Positions 8,464-17,091 of a DNA stretch of 64,000 nucleotides are shown piece by piece. The notes under the pieces are model-generated. The model did not search any database. It worked only from the letters and a program-made list of their open reading frames with translations, and was not told the DNA's origin. A program made the position numbers and the translations under genes. The DNA comes from Pseudarthrobacter chlorophenolicus A6 (lineage in GTDB: Bacteria > Actinomycetota > Actinomycetes > Actinomycetales > Micrococcaceae), in assembly GCF_000022025.1 (NCBI RefSeq), contig NC_011886.1:1436980-1500979 (forward strand). Direction: 5' to 3'. The number at the start of each line of letters is the position of its first letter. Within the stretch, counting starts at the first letter, position 1.

Positions 8464-8838
8464 ATGACGGCAACACTGGAACTCGGGACACTCGACGCCG
8501 GAGCAGCGGATACCGCGGCAGGCTGGCACCGCGTCTGCCGCCTTGAGGACCTCGAACCCGCATGGGGAGAAGCAGCCCTGGTGGAGGGCCGGCAGGTGGC
8601 ACTTTTCCGCACCCTGGCCGGAGGCGTATTCGCAGTGGCCCAGCAGGACCCGGCCACCGGTTCGTATGTGATGGCCCGCGGAATCCTCGGCTCCAAGGGC
8701 TCCCGCCCCACCATCGCGTCTCCGCTGCACAAGGAGGTCTACGACCTCGAAACCGGCGAATGTTTCAGCACTCCGGGCCTGCGGATCGCAGCCTACGGCA
8801 CCCGGGTCAGCGACGGCTTCATCGAGGTGGAGCTGTAA
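8464..8838 (+). CDS. nirD: Assimilatory nitrite reductase [NAD(P)H], small subunit
   Basis: NirD is the partner subunit of NirB. The protein has 124 residues from ATG 8464, which follows GGGAGAGGAG; the open frame extends upstream to 8425 without a better signal. It has the Rieske-like beta fold of the NirD family (WHRVCRLEDLEPAWGEAALV, VALFRTLAGGVFAVAQQDP, ASPLHKEVYDLETGECF) but lacks the Cys-His ligand pairs of true Rieske proteins, as is usual for NirD. It is transcribed divergently from nirB across a 277-base control region. It ends before a palindromic terminator. Confidence 0.93.
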   Translation: MTATLELGTLDAGAADTAAGWHRVCRLEDLEPAWGEAALVEGRQVALFRTLAGGVFAVAQQDPATGSYVMARGILGSKGSRPTIASPLHKEVYDLETGECFSTPGLRIAAYGTRVSDGFIEVEL

Positions 8839-8865
8839 CCCGGGCAGGCACATGCACCAGACGCA

Positions 8866-8891
8866 AGGGGCGCCCCCGGGGGCGCCCCTTC
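8866..8891. terminator. Palindromic terminator between nirD and the phospho-sugar mutase gene
   Basis: A perfect 13-bp inverted repeat (AAGGGGCGCCCCC and its complement) with no spacer ends in TT. It lies between two convergent genes and can act in both directions. Confidence 0.75.
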
Positions 8892-8897
8892 AGTGCG

Positions 8898-10655
8898 TTA
8901 AAGCCCCAGGGCTTCGCTGACGTCCCGGAGGACCTCGTCCAGGGCTGCCCTTGCCGCTTGCCGGGCTTCGGGCAGCTCCGCGGCGGATCCTACCTGGTGG
9001 ATCACCTCGAGGTAGCACTTGAGCTTGGGTTCCGTGCCGCTGGGCCGGATGATGACGCGGGTGAGGTTGCGCGTCACGTACAGCAGTCCGTCGGTGGGCG
9101 GCAGCAGGTCGGAACCGGCGGAGAGGTCGGTGGAGACCTCAACTGCCGATGAGCCAAAGGATTCCGGCGGCGAAACCCGGAGCCGGTTCATCATGGCATC
9201 CAGCAGGCCAAGGTCCGCCACCCTGATGCTCAGCTGGTCGCTGGCGTGCAGGCCGTGCTGCAGGTAGAGCTCATCGAGGGTGTCGAAGATGGTCTTGCCG
9301 TCGGCCTTGGCGGCGGCAGCCAGTTCGGCGATGAGGACGGCCGCGGAAATGCCGTCCTTGTCCTTGACCAGGTCCGGAGCCACGCAATATCCCAGCGCTT
9401 CCTCGTACCCGTAGACCAGTCCGGGTACGCGGGAAATCCACTTGAAGCCCGTCAGGGTTTCCTCGTGGTCGAATCCTGCCGCTGCGGCGATGCGGGAAAG
9501 CAGCCGCGAGGACACGATCGAGTTGGCGAAAACTCCAGGGCTTTCCCCGTCAGGGGTTTCCGAGCCAATCGCAGCATGCCGGGCGGCGACGTGCGCACCC
9601 AGGAGGGCGCCCACTTCATCGCCGCGGAGCATCCGCCAGGCGCCGGTGTCGGGGTCCTTGGCGGCCACTGCCGCGCGGTCGGCATCGGGATCGTTGGCCA
9701 GGACGATGTCCGCGTCCAAGCGGTCAGCCGTTTCAAGGGCCAGGTCCAGTGCGCCGGGTTCTTCCGGGTTGGGGAAACTCACGGTGGGAAAGTCAGGGTC
9801 CGGTTCGGCCTGCTCCTTGACCAGGGTGACATCCCCGAAACCTGCGGCGTTCAGCACCGCGAGTGCCGTCTGCCCGCCAACTCCGTGCATGGGCGTCAGC
9901 ACGATCCGCAGGTCCCGCGCCGGGAAGTGGTCCGGGAGGGCGAGGCCCGCCGTCGCCGCCTGGTACCCGGCGGCCAGCGATCCATCCAGGACCGTCCAAC
10001 CGTCCGCGGCCAGGGCGATGGTGTCCAGGGCGCCCACCGCGCTGATTCGGGCAGCGATTTCGGCGTCGTAGGGCGCCACGATCTGGGCGCCGTTGCCGTT
10101 CTCCGCGACCGCATGGCGTCCCAGGTACACCTTGTAGCCGTTGTCCTGGGGCGGGTTGTGGCTCGCCGTGACCATGACGCCGCCGTCGCATTCCAGGGCG
10201 CGGACGGCATAGGCGAGCAGGGGAGTGGGCAGCGCAGCCGGCATTAGGAAGGTTTCGATCCCCGCCGCGGTGAAGACGGCCGCAGTTTCCGCTGCGAACA
10301 CATCCGAGTTATGCCGGGCGTCATAGCCTACGACGGCGCGGGGCCTCGTTCCGGGGGCTGCCTTGCCCACAGCGCCAAGCAGGAAGTCCGCCAGGCCGGC
10401 GGCGGCACGGCGCACCACCACGCGGTTCATCCGGTTGGGCCCGGGGCCGAGGGCGGCGCGGAGCCCGGCGGTGCCGAACTGCAGGGTGCCGCGGAAGCTG
10501 TCCTGGAGTTCCTGCAGGGCCGCCGGGTCTCCGTCTACCGATGCCTGGACGAGTTCCAAGAGCGCGGCCGACGTTGCCGGATCCGGGTCTTGGGCTGCCC
10601 ACCCGCGGGCATCGTTGAGGAGGCGAGCATCGGCATCGGAAGACGTCATGGGCAT
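8898..10655 (-). CDS. Phospho-sugar mutase (phosphoglucomutase/phosphomannomutase, PGM2 type)
   Basis: The enzyme interconverts hexose (or pentose) 1- and 6-(5-)phosphates through an active-site phosphoserine. It has 585 residues from ATG 10655; ATG 10649 is almost equally possible, and neither has a strong Shine-Dalgarno. Motifs: FGTAGLRAALGPGPNRMN near residue 60, the phosphoserine loop VMVTASHNPPQDNGYK near 160, the Mg2+ site NDPDADR near 315, the sugar loop GYEEALGYCVAPDLVKDKDG near 420, and RPSGTEPKLKCYLE near the C-terminus for phosphate binding. It follows the purine nucleoside phosphorylase by 61 bases, which suggests conversion of ribose-1-phosphate to ribose-5-phosphate in nucleoside salvage. 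Confidence 0.9.
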   Translation of the reverse strand: MPMTSSDADARLLNDARGWAAQDPDPATSAALLELVQASVDGDPAALQELQDSFRGTLQFGTAGLRAALGPGPNRMNRVVVRRAAAGLADFLLGAVGKAAPGTRPRAVVGYDARHNSDVFAAETAAVFTAAGIETFLMPAALPTPLLAYAVRALECDGGVMVTASHNPPQDNGYKVYLGRHAVAENGNGAQIVAPYDAEIAARISAVGALDTIALAADGWTVLDGSLAAGYQAATAGLALPDHFPARDLRIVLTPMHGVGGQTALAVLNAAGFGDVTLVKEQAEPDPDFPTVSFPNPEEPGALDLALETADRLDADIVLANDPDADRAAVAAKDPDTGAWRMLRGDEVGALLGAHVAARHAAIGSETPDGESPGVFANSIVSSRLLSRIAAAAGFDHEETLTGFKWISRVPGLVYGYEEALGYCVAPDLVKDKDGISAAVLIAELAAAAKADGKTIFDTLDELYLQHGLHASDQLSIRVADLGLLDAMMNRLRVSPPESFGSSAVEVSTDLSAGSDLLPPTDGLLYVTRNLTRVIIRPSGTEPKLKCYLEVIHQVGSAAELPEARQAARAALDEVLRDVSEALGL

Positions 10656-10716
10656 AACGCTATCGTCATTGGCGCTGCCCGTGCGGCACCGAAGCCCCGG
10701 TGCCGCGCCCCATGGA

Positions 10717-11535
10717 TCAGAGTTTGGCGATGATTCCGGCAAGCAGGGCCGAAATCCTCGGACCCGCGGCCTGGCCGGATTCCAGCACCTCCTGGTGGCT
10801 GAGCGGTTGGGGGCTGATCCCGGCCGCCAGGTTGGTAACGAGCGAAATACCGAACACTTCCATGCCGGCGTGGCGCCCGGCGATGGCCTCCAGCGCTGTG
10901 GACATGCCGATCAGGTCGGCACCGATGCGCTTGGCGTACTGGACCTCCGCGGGTGTCTCATAGTGCGGGCCGGGGAATTGGGCGTAGACGCCTTCATCGA
11001 GGGTGGCATCCACCTCGCGGGCCAGCCCGCGGATCCGTGCCGAGTAAAGATCTGTCAGGTCCACGAACGTGGCGCCTTCCAGCGGTGAAGCGGCGGTGAG
11101 GTTGATGTGATCCTTGATGAGCACTGGGGTGCCCGGCGCCCACTCCTCGTTGAGGCCGCCGCAGCCATTGGTGAGGACCAGGGTGCTGCAGCCAGCGGCG
11201 GCCGCGGTGCGGATCCCGTGGACCACGGCGCGCACGCCCTTGCCTTCGTAGAAGTGCGTCCGGGCGCCGAGGACCAGGGCACGCTTGCCCTCGGTGGTCA
11301 GGATCGACCGGATGGTCCCCACGTGCCCTTCGACGGCGGGTGCATGGAAGCCGGGCACCTCTTCGGCTGACAGGGTGGCCGTGGTTTCGCCGATCAGGTC
11401 AGCGGCCCCGCCCCAACCGGAACCGAGCACCAGGGCGACGTCGTGGGTGTCCACCCCGGTTTCCTCGGCAATGTAGTCGGCAGCAGCGCGGGCGGCGGCG
11501 AAGGGGTCCGTGTTCAGGAAGTCAGTTGTACTCAC
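10717..11535 (-). CDS. Purine-nucleoside phosphorylase (trimeric PNP family)
   Basis: The enzyme phosphorolyses purine nucleosides to the base and ribose-1-phosphate. The 272 residues start at GTG 11535; the frame stays open far upstream into the divergent LpdA gene, which is a shadow. Motifs: VLGSGWGGAADLIGET near residue 35, GHVGTIRSI, NGCGGLNEEWAPGTPVLIKD near 125, GPHYETPAEV near 185, and GMSTALEAIAGRHAGMEVF near 205, where Glu and Asn-type purine ligands are expected. It is transcribed ahead of the mutase gene as a probable two-gene salvage unit. A -10-like TACCTT ends six bases before the start codon, so the message may be leaderless. Confidence 0.92.
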   Translation of the reverse strand: MSTTDFLNTDPFAAARAAADYIAEETGVDTHDVALVLGSGWGGAADLIGETTATLSAEEVPGFHAPAVEGHVGTIRSILTTEGKRALVLGARTHFYEGKGVRAVVHGIRTAAAAGCSTLVLTNGCGGLNEEWAPGTPVLIKDHINLTAASPLEGATFVDLTDLYSARIRGLAREVDATLDEGVYAQFPGPHYETPAEVQYAKRIGADLIGMSTALEAIAGRHAGMEVFGISLVTNLAAGISPQPLSHQEVLESGQAAGPRISALLAGIIAKL

Positions 11536-11541
11536 TGGTAC

Positions 11542-11547
11542 AAGGTA
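11542..11547 (-). promoter_or_regulatory. -10 element of a probable leaderless purine-nucleoside phosphorylase promoter
   Basis: TACCTT on the minus strand lies exactly six bases before GTG 11535. This puts the expected transcription start at the start codon. No good -35 is visible. Confidence 0.4.
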
Positions 11548-11641
11548 TCCTGCCGGTTCCGCTCCGCCCACCCCCTGGCGCGCACCCTTGAGAGAGCGGT
11601 TTCTTTGGTGGTCAGGCGAGGATGCGGGAGAATAATCGTTT

Positions 11642-13057
11642 GTGACTACGCACCCAGATTTCAGTTCACCCCGGATCGCGATCCTGGGAGGTGGTCCAGG
11701 CGGATACGAAGCCGCGATGGTGGCCGCCTCGCTGGGGGCGCAGGTCACCATCATCGAACGTGCAGGCCTAGGCGGGTCAGCGGTCCTGACGGACGTGGTC
11801 CCCTCCAAGACCCTCATCGCCACGGCGGACCTGATGACCCGCGTTGCCGAAGCCGGCGAGCTGGGGGTGAAGTTCGACGTCGACGGCGGAGACTTCGTTC
11901 CCGTGATGCGGGCAGACCTCAAGCACATCAATGACCGCCTGCTCAACCTGGCCCGCAGCCAGTCCAAGGACATCCACGACGCGCTGGCGAGCCAGAACGT
12001 CCGGATCCTTGCAGGGTCCGGCCGGCTCCTGGACAACCACACCATCGAGGTCCTGACCGCGGAGGGCACCGAAACCATCGAGGCGGACACCATCCTCCTG
12101 GCCGTGGGCGCCCATCCGCGCGAGCTGGCCACCGCCCGTCCCGACGGCGAACGCATCCTCAACTGGACCCAGCTGTACAACCTCGATGAACTGCCCGAGG
12201 AACTCATCGTGGTGGGCTCCGGCGTGACCGGCGCCGAGTTCGCGTCCGCCTACAACGGCCTGGGCTCCAAGGTGACGCTGGTATCCAGCCGTGACAGGGT
12301 GCTCCCGGGATCGGACGTTGACGCCGCCGTGGTCCTGGAGGAAGTCTTCGAACGCCGCGGTGTACGCGTGCTGTCCCGCTCACGCGCCGAATCGGTGGAG
12401 CGGACGGACGACGGCGTGGTGGTCACCCTCAGCGACGGCACCAAGGTCACCGGCAGCCACTGCCTCCTGTGCCTGGGCTCCATCCCCAACACCGACGGAA
12501 TCGGGCTCGAGGAAGCCGGCGTCGCCGTCAGCGAAAGCGGCCACATCAAGGTGGACGGCGTTTCCCGCACCAGTGCCCCGAACGTCTACGCCGCCGGTGA
12601 CTGCACCGGCGTCCTGCCGCTGGCCTCCGTGGCCGCCATGCAGGGCCGGATCGCCGTGGCCCACTTCATGGGCGACGGCGTGACTCCGCTGAAGCTGCAC
12701 CAGGTGGCCTCCAACATCTTCACCTCGCCGGAAATCGCCAACGTGGGTGTCTCGGAAGCCGACATCGACTCCGGAAAGTACCAGGGCGACGTCGTGAAGC
12801 TCTCAATGCGCAGCAACGCCCGCGCCAAGATGCGCAGCGCCCGTGACGGCTTCGTGAAGATCTTCGCCCGCAAGGGATCCGGCACGGTGATCGGCGGCGT
12901 GGTGGTTGGTCCTAACGCGTCGGAGCTGATCTTCCCCATCGCCATCGCTGTGAAGCAGAAGCTCCACGTTGATGACGTTGCCAGCACCTTCACGGTGTAC
13001 CCGTCGCTGACAGGCTCCATTTCCGAAGCCGCCCGGCGCCTGCACGTCCACATGTAG
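11642..13057 (+). CDS. lpdA: NAD(P)H-quinone dehydrogenase of the flavoprotein disulfide reductase superfamily (LpdA type)
   Basis: The 471-residue protein has the fold of lipoamide dehydrogenase: the FAD motif AILGGGPGGYEAA near residue 13, the NAD motif VVGSGVTGAEFASAY near 193, VYAAGDCTG near 315, and the C-terminal dimerisation domain from ~345. The redox-active CxxxxC pair is absent; the site reads GSAVLTDVVPSKTL. This identifies the LpdA/Rv3303c branch, which reduces quinones rather than disulfides. The start is GTG 11642, preceded by AATAAT at 11631-11636, a near-consensus -10 five bases upstream, so the transcript may be leaderless. It is divergent from the phosphorylase gene. The tiny PspC gene follows 26 bases later. 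Confidence 0.88.
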   Translation: MTTHPDFSSPRIAILGGGPGGYEAAMVAASLGAQVTIIERAGLGGSAVLTDVVPSKTLIATADLMTRVAEAGELGVKFDVDGGDFVPVMRADLKHINDRLLNLARSQSKDIHDALASQNVRILAGSGRLLDNHTIEVLTAEGTETIEADTILLAVGAHPRELATARPDGERILNWTQLYNLDELPEELIVVGSGVTGAEFASAYNGLGSKVTLVSSRDRVLPGSDVDAAVVLEEVFERRGVRVLSRSRAESVERTDDGVVVTLSDGTKVTGSHCLLCLGSIPNTDGIGLEEAGVAVSESGHIKVDGVSRTSAPNVYAAGDCTGVLPLASVAAMQGRIAVAHFMGDGVTPLKLHQVASNIFTSPEIANVGVSEADIDSGKYQGDVVKLSMRSNARAKMRSARDGFVKIFARKGSGTVIGGVVVGPNASELIFPIAIAVKQKLHVDDVASTFTVYPSLTGSISEAARRLHVHM

Positions 13058-13083
13058 CGGACGCAGGCAGGGGAACCGGAACT

Positions 13084-13272
13084 CTGGACCCTGCCGCCCT
13101 GGTCCGGCCCCGCCGCGGCAAAGTGCTCGGCGGGGTCTGCGCCGCCCTCGCCGCCCGCTTCGGACTCCCTACGTTCCTGGTACGCCTCGGCTTCGTGATC
13201 TTCGGCCTGGTGGGCGTTGGGGAGCTTGTCTACATCGCCCTGTGGGTCATCATTCCCAAGGCGCCGGCGTAG
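13084..13272 (+). CDS. PspC-domain small membrane protein with an apparent CTG start
   Basis: A 62-codon frame ends at TAG 13270-13272. Residues ~8-60 form a clear PspC domain (RPRRGKVLGGVCAALAARFG, then the hydrophobic LVRLGFVIFGLVGVGELVYI and ALWVIIPKAPA). No ATG, GTG or TTG precedes the domain in frame near the LpdA stop. A CTG at 13084 follows AGGGGAA by eight bases and gives the sequence LDPAALVRPRRG, which looks like a normal PspC N-terminus. An internal GTG would remove about 13 residues and cut into the domain. PspC proteins are membrane stress components; the role here is unknown. It is probably cotranscribed with lpdA. Confidence 0.6.
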   Translation: MDPAALVRPRRGKVLGGVCAALAARFGLPTFLVRLGFVIFGLVGVGELVYIALWVIIPKAPA

Positions 13273-13291
13273 GTTTCGACAGGCTCAACCA
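13272..13291. repeat. Short intergenic sequence resembling a dispersed actinobacterial repeat
   Basis: GGTTTCGACAGGCTCAACCA lies in the 41-base gap between two convergent genes. I recall very similar sequences recurring between genes in Micrococcales genomes. It occurs once in this window, so its repeat nature cannot be shown here. Confidence 0.3.
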
Positions 13292-13313
13292 ACCGGCCTC
13301 AACCACGGTTCGT

Positions 13314-14876
13314 TCAGGCGGCCGCTACCGCCTGGAAGTGTTTTTCGATGATCCCCTTGATGTCCTCGTGGCAGCCGCCGCAGCCGGTCCCGGCGCGGGT
13401 TGCCCTGGATACCTCGGCCACAGTGGCGCAGCCTTCCGCAACGGCGCCCTGGATGGCCGCTCCGCTGACCCCGGCGCACCGGCAGACCGTGCCAGCCGGG
13501 TCAGCGGACGCAGTTCCCGGCAGCTGGTCCGGGCCGTCCAGCCTGAGCAGCAGCGATCGGTCCGCCGGCAGTTCCGCGTTCCGTTCGAAGAGCCCCACCA
13601 GCTCCGCCGCTGTGCGGGGCATGCCCACCGCCACGAACCCCTCCAGCACGCCGCCGCGGGTGGTCATCTTGACGTAGCGGCCATGCTCGGGATCAGCCCA
13701 CTGGGCTATCTGCAGGCGGGGCCGGCCGTTGACGGCGCCGGCGGAGAGCGCTTCTTCGTCCCAGGGGTCGGCGCCGTTGTTCCCGGCGACGGCCATGTTC
13801 AGGCCACGTGCCTTGAGCACAATGATGCCCGGCTGTTCGGCCGGCAGTTCCGGCAGGAGTTCGGCGTCCTCGACCAGGCCCGCCGCCAGGAGCGTCAGGT
13901 ATTCGGCGAGCCACTCGGCCTGGCGCCAGCCCGGGCCCACCAGCCCTGACGGGCCCGGTGCGGTGCGGCAGGCGGTACAGCCGGGGTCCGGGCAGCGCAC
14001 TTCGGCGCAGTCGCCGATCGCGAAGATGTGCGGTTCGTGGTGGGCCCGCAGCCGGTGGTCCACCAGGATGCCCGCGGCGGTGGACAGGCCGCATCCTTCC
14101 GCCAGCTCGGTGCGGGGACGCACGCCGCACGAGATGACCAGGAGGTCGCCGTCGATCGCGGAACCGTCATCGAGCAGCAAAGCCGAGAAACCGCCGTCGG
14201 GCGCGTTGTGTTCCACACCGGTGGAGCGCGCGTTGCCGGCCATCCGCACGCCGCAGCGCCGCAGGCCTGCCGCAAGGACTGCGCCGCCGCCCTGGTCGAT
14301 GGTGCGGCCCAGCGGGTGGGGTCCGTTGTGCACCACGGTGACGGTGGCGCCTTCCTCGGCCGCTGCCAGCGCCGTTTCCAGGCCCAGGACGCCGCCGCCG
14401 AGGACCACCACGCGCTTTCCGCCGTCCACGGCCTGCCGCAGGACGCCGGCGTCGCGGAGGTCCCGGAGCGCGGTGACGCCGGCGGGCAGGACCGGTGAGG
14501 CGGGGTCGGGGTTGATGCCGGTGAGGTTGGGGATCACCGGCCGCGAACCGGTGGCGAAAACCAGCCGGTCGTAGTGGACGGGGGTGCCGTCCGAAAGCAG
14601 GACCTGCTGGCGGGCGCGGTCCACGCGCCGGACGCGGGTGCCCAGCCGGACGTCCACACCGTCTGCTGAGAGGGCGCCGGCGTCCGCAAGCGCCAGGGCA
14701 TCGGCAGTGGTGCGGCCAACCCCCAAGTCGGCCACCAGGACGCGGTTGTAGGCAGCTTCAGTCTCTTCACCCACCACCGTCAGGGCCACCTGGCCTGCGC
14801 GAACGGCGGGCAGCAGCTCATCAACCAGCCGGGCGGCCACCGGCCCGAATCCCACAACGACAATCTGCTCGCTCAT
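13314..14876 (-). CDS. nasB: Assimilatory nitrate reductase electron-transfer subunit (FAD and [2Fe-2S])
   Basis: The protein has 520 residues from ATG 14876, which overlaps the nasA stop as ATGA; the frame continues upstream inside nasA as a shadow. An FAD/NAD(P)H module like that of NirB spans ~1-300 (IVVVGFGPVAARLVDE, LVFATGSRPVIPNL, VVLGGGVLGLETALAA, IFAIGDCAEV). A BFD-like [2Fe-2S] domain lies near the C-terminus, with ligands in VCRCAGVS and GTGCGGCHEDIKGIIEKHF. A CPDPGCTACR cluster near residue 300 adds more Cys. It should pass electrons from NAD(P)H to NasA in the cytoplasm. It is translationally coupled to nasA, and narK is the first gene of this unit. Confidence 0.88.
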   Translation of the reverse strand: MSEQIVVVGFGPVAARLVDELLPAVRAGQVALTVVGEETEAAYNRVLVADLGVGRTTADALALADAGALSADGVDVRLGTRVRRVDRARQQVLLSDGTPVHYDRLVFATGSRPVIPNLTGINPDPASPVLPAGVTALRDLRDAGVLRQAVDGGKRVVVLGGGVLGLETALAAAEEGATVTVVHNGPHPLGRTIDQGGGAVLAAGLRRCGVRMAGNARSTGVEHNAPDGGFSALLLDDGSAIDGDLLVISCGVRPRTELAEGCGLSTAAGILVDHRLRAHHEPHIFAIGDCAEVRCPDPGCTACRTAPGPSGLVGPGWRQAEWLAEYLTLLAAGLVEDAELLPELPAEQPGIIVLKARGLNMAVAGNNGADPWDEEALSAGAVNGRPRLQIAQWADPEHGRYVKMTTRGGVLEGFVAVGMPRTAAELVGLFERNAELPADRSLLLRLDGPDQLPGTASADPAGTVCRCAGVSGAAIQGAVAEGCATVAEVSRATRAGTGCGGCHEDIKGIIEKHFQAVAAA

Positions 14877-17089
14877 GAGGCCTCCATCGTCTGAAGCACT
14901 TTGCCGGCTGTGGGTGCGGCCACCGGCCGGACCCACACCTTGTTGAATTTGAATTCGGGCATCCCGGAAATGGGGTCGGTGGCCGCCTCGGTGAGGCGGT
15001 TGGCACTTTCCAGTTCGGGGAAATGGAACGGCAGGAAGACCGTTTCGCTGCGGATGGCGGTGCTGAGTTCGGCCCGGCACACCACCTCGCCGCGTTCATT
15101 GGCCACCGACACGAAGGATCCTTCGGCGACGCCCATTGCGGCCGCTGCGGCCGGGTGGATCTGCATCCTGGCCTCTGGCTGCGCAGCCAGGAGGGCCGCG
15201 ACCCGCCGGGTCTGGGCGCCGGACTGATAGTGCTCCAGGAGGCGGCCGGTGATGAGGGTGAAGGGTTTGGCGTCGGCCGCGTCGGCGATGTTCGCCAAGG
15301 GGCTGTCAGCAGGAGTACGACGGCGGCGCGGCAGCACCGGGGTCATCACGGCTTTGCCGTCGGCGTGGGCGAAGCGCTCGCTGAACAGCCTGGGGGTTCC
15401 GGTGCTGCCGGCGGGGTAGGGCCAGTAGGCGGCGTCACCCCGGTCCAGCATGGCGTAGTCGATGCCGGAGTAGTCGGCCAGGCCGCCGGCAGATGCCAGC
15501 CGCAGTTCTTCGAAGACGGTTTCCGGGTCCTCGCTGTACGTGGAGGGTGCTTCGAGCCGTTCGGCGAGCCGGGCCATGATCCACAGCTCGCTGCGGGCTC
15601 CTGCAGGCGGTGTGAGGGCCCGGCGTCGGCGGAGGACGCGGCCCTCGAGGTTGGTCAGGGTGCCTTCCTCCTCCGCCCACTGGAGGACTGGGAGGACCAG
15701 GTCAGCCATTGCTGCCGTCTCGGACATGAAGAAGTCGCAGACCATCAGGAAGTCCAGGCTGCGGAGTCCCTCAATGACGGCGTTGGCGTCCGGCGAGGCG
15801 ACCGCAATGTTGGAGGCGTGGACAAAAAGGCACCGGACGCCGTCGTCCTTTCCGAGCGACTTCAGCAGCTGGACCGCTGGAAGGCCCGGGCCGGGGATAA
15901 GGTCCTCCGGAACGCCCCACACGGAGGCGACGTGGGCGCGGGCGGCGGGATCGGTGATCTTGCGGTAGCCGGGCAGCTGGTCGGCTTTCTGGCCGTGTTC
16001 GCGGCCGCCCTGGCCGTTTCCTTGGCCAGTCAGCGTGCCGTAGCCGCTGCGGGCCGAACCCGGCAGGCCGAGCAGCAGGCTGAGGTTGATGGCCGCGGTG
16101 GCGGTATCGGTGCCGTCCACGTGCTGCTCAACGCCGCGGCCGGTGAGGATGTAGCTGCCGCCCTTGCGCGCCCCGGCGGCGAGCCTGCGGGCCGTTTCGC
16201 GGATCAGGTCGGCCGGTACGCCGGTGAGGGACTGGACCCGTTCGGGCCAGAAGGAGGCGACGCTGCGGGCCACGGCGCTGTAGCCCGAGGTGCGCTCGCG
16301 GACGTAGGCGGTGTCCACCAGGTTTTCGTGGATGACCACGTGGGAGAGTCCCAGCAGCAGGGTGAGGTCCGTGCCCGGAAGCGGCTGGAGGTGGAGGCCG
16401 CCGCCGTCGGCCGTGAACGCCGCCGTGGCAGAACGGCGGGGGTCCACCACGATCAGGCCGCCGGCGTCGCGGGCGCCTTTCAGGTGCTGGACGAAGGGCG
16501 GCATGGTTTCGGCCACGTTGGAGCCCAGCATCAGGATGGTGCCGGCGGTGTCCAGCGCTTCGAGCGGGAACGGCAGGCCGCGGTCAACGCCGAAGGCGCG
16601 CATTCCGGCGGCAGCGGCGGAGGACATGCAGAACCGGCCGTTGTAGTCGATCCGTGAGGTGCCCAGGGCCAGCCGGGCGAACTTGCCCAGCTGGTACGCC
16701 TTCTCATTGGTGAGGCCGCCGCCGCCAAAGACGCCGACGGCGTCTGCACCGTAGCGGGTGCGGGCGTCCTTCACCGCCGTTGCGGCGAGGTCCAGGGCCT
16801 GGTCCCAGGAGATGGGCCGGTGGATGCCGTCCGGGCCCTTGAGCAGGGGCTCGGTGATGCGTCCGGGATGGTTGAGCAGGTTGGCGGAGGTCCAGCCCTT
16901 GCGGCACAGGCCGCCACGGTTGGTGGGGAAGTCGCGCCCCTGGACCTCAAGCGGTGCAGCGGGTGCCGTGGTGAGGGTCACGGGGACAGGCCCCGGCTGT
17001 GCAGCCGGGGCCTGTCCTGTGGGGGACGTGAGCGTCATGGCGCACTGCAGGGCGCAGTAGGGGCAGTGCGTGTCGGCGCTTGTGGTCAT
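14873..17089 (-). CDS. nasA: Assimilatory nitrate reductase catalytic subunit (Mo-bisMGD, [4Fe-4S])
   Basis: This molybdopterin oxidoreductase of 738 residues reduces nitrate to nitrite. The N-terminal [4Fe-4S] ligands are CPYC-ALQC (Cys 9, 12, 16) plus GGLCRKG near residue 62. The Mo-binding cysteine is in NGRFCMSSAAAAG near residue 155. The central domains contain GSNVAETMPPFV and the conserved region GQGNGQGGREHGQKADQLPG. The molybdopterin-dinucleotide binding domain occupies about residues 620-738 (FTLITGRLLEHYQSGAQTRR). There is no Tat signal, which fits a cytoplasmic Nas enzyme. The start ATG 17089 is two bases after the narK stop, and the stop overlaps nasB. Confidence 0.93.
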   Translation of the reverse strand: MTTSADTHCPYCALQCAMTLTSPTGQAPAAQPGPVPVTLTTAPAAPLEVQGRDFPTNRGGLCRKGWTSANLLNHPGRITEPLLKGPDGIHRPISWDQALDLAATAVKDARTRYGADAVGVFGGGGLTNEKAYQLGKFARLALGTSRIDYNGRFCMSSAAAAGMRAFGVDRGLPFPLEALDTAGTILMLGSNVAETMPPFVQHLKGARDAGGLIVVDPRRSATAAFTADGGGLHLQPLPGTDLTLLLGLSHVVIHENLVDTAYVRERTSGYSAVARSVASFWPERVQSLTGVPADLIRETARRLAAGARKGGSYILTGRGVEQHVDGTDTATAAINLSLLLGLPGSARSGYGTLTGQGNGQGGREHGQKADQLPGYRKITDPAARAHVASVWGVPEDLIPGPGLPAVQLLKSLGKDDGVRCLFVHASNIAVASPDANAVIEGLRSLDFLMVCDFFMSETAAMADLVLPVLQWAEEEGTLTNLEGRVLRRRRALTPPAGARSELWIMARLAERLEAPSTYSEDPETVFEELRLASAGGLADYSGIDYAMLDRGDAAYWPYPAGSTGTPRLFSERFAHADGKAVMTPVLPRRRRTPADSPLANIADAADAKPFTLITGRLLEHYQSGAQTRRVAALLAAQPEARMQIHPAAAAAMGVAEGSFVSVANERGEVVCRAELSTAIRSETVFLPFHFPELESANRLTEAATDPISGMPEFKFNKVWVRPVAAPTAGKVLQTMEAS

Positions 17090-17091
17090 GG

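Noticed and set aside
11536..12207. N-terminal extension of the purine nucleoside phosphorylase frame
   Set aside because: The extension is antisense to LpdA; the family N-terminus fits GTG 11535.
15023..16657. 544-residue plus-strand frame opposite nasA
   Set aside because: It is a Gly/Ala/Val/Arg-rich shadow with no motif, while the opposite strand encodes all nitrate reductase signatures.
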